NCBI GenBank assembly: GCA_029762625.1
Contig: JARVGI010000005.1
Coordinates: 58,804-122,803, forward strand
DNA length: 64,000 bases
Source of the DNA: Methanomicrobiaceae archaeon
GTDB lineage: Archaea; Halobacteriota; Methanomicrobia; Methanomicrobiales; Methanomicrobiaceae
Reading direction: 5' to 3'
Positions 61,387 to 64,000 of the stretch are shown piece after piece. The translations under genes and the position numbers were made by a program. The notes beneath the pieces were generated by a model. The model was not told the DNA's origin. It saw only the letters and a program-made list of their open reading frames with translations, and searched no databases. How positions within the stretch are numbered: position 1 is the stretch's first letter; each line of letters opens with the position of its first letter.

Positions 61387-64000
61387 TCAGGATTCCTGCG
61401 CCGCCGTCGGGAAGGTCATAGTGATGTTGGTGACCCCCCTGACGCTCTCCCTCTCGGTGACATTCTCGCCGACGAGCCGGAGCGGCCAGCCCGTATCGTT
61501 CTCGGGGATTTTGTATCCATTGAGTGAGTTGGCCACGATATAGCCGCTGCTGCGGACGGTATCGCGGCTGTTGAAAGTCGTCGAGTAGCCATCGGGCGCA
61601 TTCACGACAATATCGTAGCCTTCCAGGGCCAGCGATTCGTTGTAAGCTTCATCGGAGTGCTGGTCGGCATCGTCGGCGAAGCCGCAGAGGAACCAGAGCG
61701 GCATCCCGGACCAGACATTCCCGTCGCTGTCGGTGTAGTTCGTCTCATGGTTCGCCCCGAACCGGCATGCGAGCGCCGACTCGAAGTATACCCTATCCAC
61801 GGTGTACTCCAGACCGCCGACGGCGGTGCCGTTCAGCTGGAGGGTCCACGAGGGCTCGGGAACGGAGTAGACCCAAATTTCGGTTACGTACTTTGCCGAT
61901 GTGCCGGCGCAGGACGGGTAAAGGATGCCGGGGGCGTACTCGCCATACTCGGGATCATCCACCCGGTACTCCTGGTAATAGTAGTGCCAGTAGCCCGCAA
62001 GCAGTGTCTCATGCATGTCCCACTGGCCGTGGATAGTATCCTCGGGCATGAACCAGAGGCGCATACCGTCTTCGTAGTCCGGTACGAACGCACCATCGGC
62101 ATACCAGGCAAGCACTGCATCGCCCTGGCGTTCCTGGATCTCGGGCGTGGTGTAGATGCTTGAGTAGGGCAGGGTGATCTGGTAGCCATCGGAGGCGACG
62201 AAGACAATGTCGGTGCCCTCGCCCATGCCACCGACCAGGCTCACCAGGTCGACCACCCGTGTGCCCTGCACGGCATTGGAGACCTTGAAGCCGCCCTTGG
62301 TGTCGTTATCGACGCCCCAGATGTCCTCGGGGTCCATGCTGATCCCCTGGTAATGGTAGACGGTCTCGCCGTCGCCGATCACCTCGAACCGCGCCATCAT
62401 CTCGGTGTAGTCGATCGAGGTCTCATTGACGATCGTCTGCTGATCCTCGCCGTACTTCACGATATGCACACTCGGGATCTCGGCCGTCTCATTGACGGAC
62501 GTCTCATTGAATTCGGTGAGCTCGATCGCGGCGATGCTGCCCACGCTTATCCCGCCCAATGTTCCGTCGTCCCGGGCAACGCCGCCACCCACCAGGCGCA
62601 GCGGCCAGGATTCGTTGAGGGCTGTGCCGTTGACACTATTGGCCAGAATAAACTCGTCGCTCAGGGCGATATCCGCACTGGCGAATTCCTGGGCATACCC
62701 ATCGGCGGCCTTCACCGTGACCCTGTACCCGGCCATGGCCTGCATCTCATCGAATTCCTGCGGCGTTCGGTCATCGACCCATCCACAGAGCACCCAGAGG
62801 GGTATGCCGGAATAGACGGTGCCTTCACCATCGGTCCACTCGACCATGCCGCCGGATGCATTCTGTCCGAGCCCCTGCTCGAACGCCGCCTGCGGGATGA
62901 CATCGGTGATCCGTCCCGAGAGATTCAGGTTCCAGCTGCCCGGTTCGGCGGGGGGCGTCTGGAGTTCGGGGATATCGATCCGCATGATATTGCTGACCCG
63001 ATCCATACCGGAGGTGATGGCCGGTCCGGCCAGGTGCAGGGGGTAGCCGTCTGATTCACCCAGTTCGGTTCCGTTCTTCATGTTTGCCACGATGTAGCCG
63101 TCGTTGCGGGCGACAAGGTCACTGGAGAACGTTCTGGTATAGCCATCGGCTGCACTCACGTTGATGGTGTAGTTGGATGCGGCGACCTCGTCGCTGAAGG
63201 TCCAGTGATCGGCGAGCTCGATGTCATCCACTGCGCCGAGGAGTACCCAGAGGGGCACACCCGACCAGGTGCTGCCATCACTATCCGTATAGTTCACCAG
63301 GTGGTCCGAATCGGGGCAGGTCATTGCCGCCTCGAACTCAGTCTGGGTGATCGTATCCCCGACCTCGCCGACCAGTTCAAGCGTCCATCCCTCGGACGGT
63401 TCCGGCAGCCCGGAGAGCTCGATGCGGACGATGTTACCGACCTGCTGTCCTCCGGGGACTTCCGAACCTTTCAGCTGCAGCGGCCAGAATGGCTTGCCCG
63501 ACTCGGTGAGCAGCGGGAGCTCCTCGCCGTTGATGGTGTTCGCCACAATGTAGCCGTCGTTGCGGGCGATCGCCGCGCTGCTGAGCGTGGCCGAGTAGTC
63601 GTCGCCGGCGATCACCTTGATCTCGTAATCCACTGCAGCGAGGTCGTCGTTGAAGTTGTAGTGGTCGGGCCCGGAATCAGGGTCGTCGTCCACCATGCCG
63701 ACGAGCAGCCAGAGCGGGACCCCGCCCCAGACGTTGCCGTCTTCATCGGTCCACTCGACGGAGTGTACGCAGACAAGCCCTTCCTCAAAATCGGCACGTG
63801 TGACAGTCTCATTTCCGGCCCCGGCGAGTTCGAGGGTCCAGTCGCCGGGAGCGGTCTCTGGTGAGGCATCGGTTGAGTCTCCGGATGTCTCATCCGCCGG
63901 TGCAGCAGTCGGCTCCCCGGTGCGTTCTTCGGTCGGGGTGGCGGTCGGCTCCTCGGTGCGCTCCTCGGTCGGGGCGGTGGTCGGCTCCTCGGTGCGCTCC
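61387..64000 (-). CDS. Large secreted repeat protein with sulfite-oxidase-like modules (partial)
   Basis: More than 870 residues; the N-terminus lies beyond the window. A Thr/Glu/Pro linker is followed by modules of about 140 residues. Four are clear and share the pattern WTLEL.G, a TDSDG..WSGVPLWVLLG core, ADGYT.TF and an ending like PLRLVG; one is more divergent. The pattern resembles oxidoreductase molybdopterin-binding (sulfite-oxidase-fold) domains, but no catalytic cysteine is conserved in the modules, so they may be binding domains. There is no C-terminal membrane anchor. Confidence 0.7.
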   Translation of the reverse strand, partial: ERTEEPTTAPTEERTEEPTATPTEERTGEPTAAPADETSGDSTDASPETAPGDWTLELAGAGNETVTRADFEEGLVCVHSVEWTDEDGNVWGGVPLWLLVGMVDDDPDSGPDHYNFNDDLAAVDYEIKVIAGDDYSATLSSAAIARNDGYIVANTINGEELPLLTESGKPFWPLQLKGSEVPGGQQVGNIVRIELSGLPEPSEGWTLELVGEVGDTITQTEFEAAMTCPDSDHLVNYTDSDGSTWSGVPLWVLLGAVDDIELADHWTFSDEVAASNYTINVSAADGYTRTFSSDLVARNDGYIVANMKNGTELGESDGYPLHLAGPAITSGMDRVSNIMRIDIPELQTPPAEPGSWNLNLSGRITDVIPQAAFEQGLGQNASGGMVEWTDGEGTVYSGIPLWVLCGWVDDRTPQEFDEMQAMAGYRVTVKAADGYAQEFASADIALSDEFILANSVNGTALNESWPLRLVGGGVARDDGTLGGISVGSIAAIELTEFNETSVNETAEIPSVHIVKYGEDQQTIVNETSIDYTEMMARFEVIGDGETVYHYQGISMDPEDIWGVDNDTKGGFKVSNAVQGTRVVDLVSLVGGMGEGTDIVFVASDGYQITLPYSSIYTTPEIQERQGDAVLAWYADGAFVPDYEDGMRLWFMPEDTIHGQWDMHETLLAGYWHYYYQEYRVDDPEYGEYAPGILYPSCAGTSAKYVTEIWVYSVPEPSWTLQLNGTAVGGLEYTVDRVYFESALACRFGANHETNYTDSDGNVWSGMPLWFLCGFADDADQHSDEAYNESLALEGYDIVVNAPDGYSTTFNSRDTVRSSGYIVANSLNGYKIPENDTGWPLRLVGENVTERESVRGVTNITMTFPTAAQES
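63901..64000 (-). repeat. 36-base tandem repeat coding a Thr-Glu-Pro linker
   Basis: The last 100 bases hold nearly three copies of a 36-base unit coding TEERTEEPTxxP on the minus strand. It is a typical extended, possibly glycosylated stalk between domains of a surface protein. The array continues past the window. Confidence 0.85.

Noticed and set aside
63901..64000. 36-base repeats of CRISPR-like length
   Set aside because: Copies are directly adjacent without spacers, vary slightly and stay in frame with the surface protein, so they are coding repeats.

Overview
The window comes from a methanogenic archaeon, most likely of the order Methanomicrobiales. Archaeal features include the ribosomal protein, aIF6, prefoldin, SRP and S19e gene string, RNase P subunit 4, a thermosome, aIF1, a PAC2 protein, DUF473, DUF371 and DUF5611 proteins, archaeal type II/IV secretion genes and a [NiFe] hydrogenase of the F420-non-reducing (Mvh) type. 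GC content is high and genes are tightly packed. Promoters show TATA-like boxes. TAG is an ordinary stop codon (thermosome, glnK and others). The order-level call is an inference from gene content.

Region 1 to 20960 is mainly housekeeping. A minus-strand translation and export operon (S19e, PDCD5, PP-loop ATPase, L39e, L31e, aIF6, L18a/LX, prefoldin alpha, FtsY, SRP54) is followed by YhbY and RNase P, a radical SAM protein, PurN, a CNNM-type membrane protein, a TIM-barrel isomerase, exonuclease VII (both subunits), several small conserved proteins, Hsp20, a CBS-ParB protein, a sugar nucleotidyltransferase, cobyric acid synthase diverging from a B12-dependent ribonucleotide reductase, and aIF1.

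Region 21127 to 34239 is the most unusual. A minus-strand secretion/pilus operon (one ATPase, two TadC-like membrane proteins, one accessory protein) lies beside a minus-strand operon encoding a ferredoxin, a V4R-like sensor domain protein, hydrogenase small and large subunits, a Roadblock/LC7 protein and a fused Roadblock protein. A second, divergent plus-strand operon encodes a HAMP membrane protein, a small protein, another Roadblock protein and another fused Roadblock protein, followed by a prepilin peptidase. The same 8-base half-site, GATTATCA, occurs as an inverted pair in the divergent hydrogenase/HAMP promoter region and again upstream of the secretion operon. I propose an H2- or redox-linked Roadblock signalling system tied to a type IV pilus-like machine.

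Region 34246 to 48073 holds hisI, a PIN-ATPase-KH protein, LeuRS, MetRS, tRNA-Arg(TCT), tRNA-Phe(GAA), a DHH phosphoesterase and a sulfur-relay operon (TusA, DsrE, NifS-like, IscU-like). The NifS-like protein lacks the PLP-binding lysine and the usual PLP-contacting aspartate while keeping the active-site cysteine.

Region 48074 to 64000 is more accessory and partly decayed. It has a metallo-beta-lactamase fragment, intact glnK behind a broken amt, a frameshifted histidine kinase, an amino acid permease, Ku, an orphan betaine-type binding lipoprotein, a thermosome gene with a palindrome at its transcription start region, a secreted metalloprotease, a PKD protein, a dienelactone-hydrolase-like lipoprotein, a frameshifted CBS gene and a large secreted repeat protein that runs off the window end.
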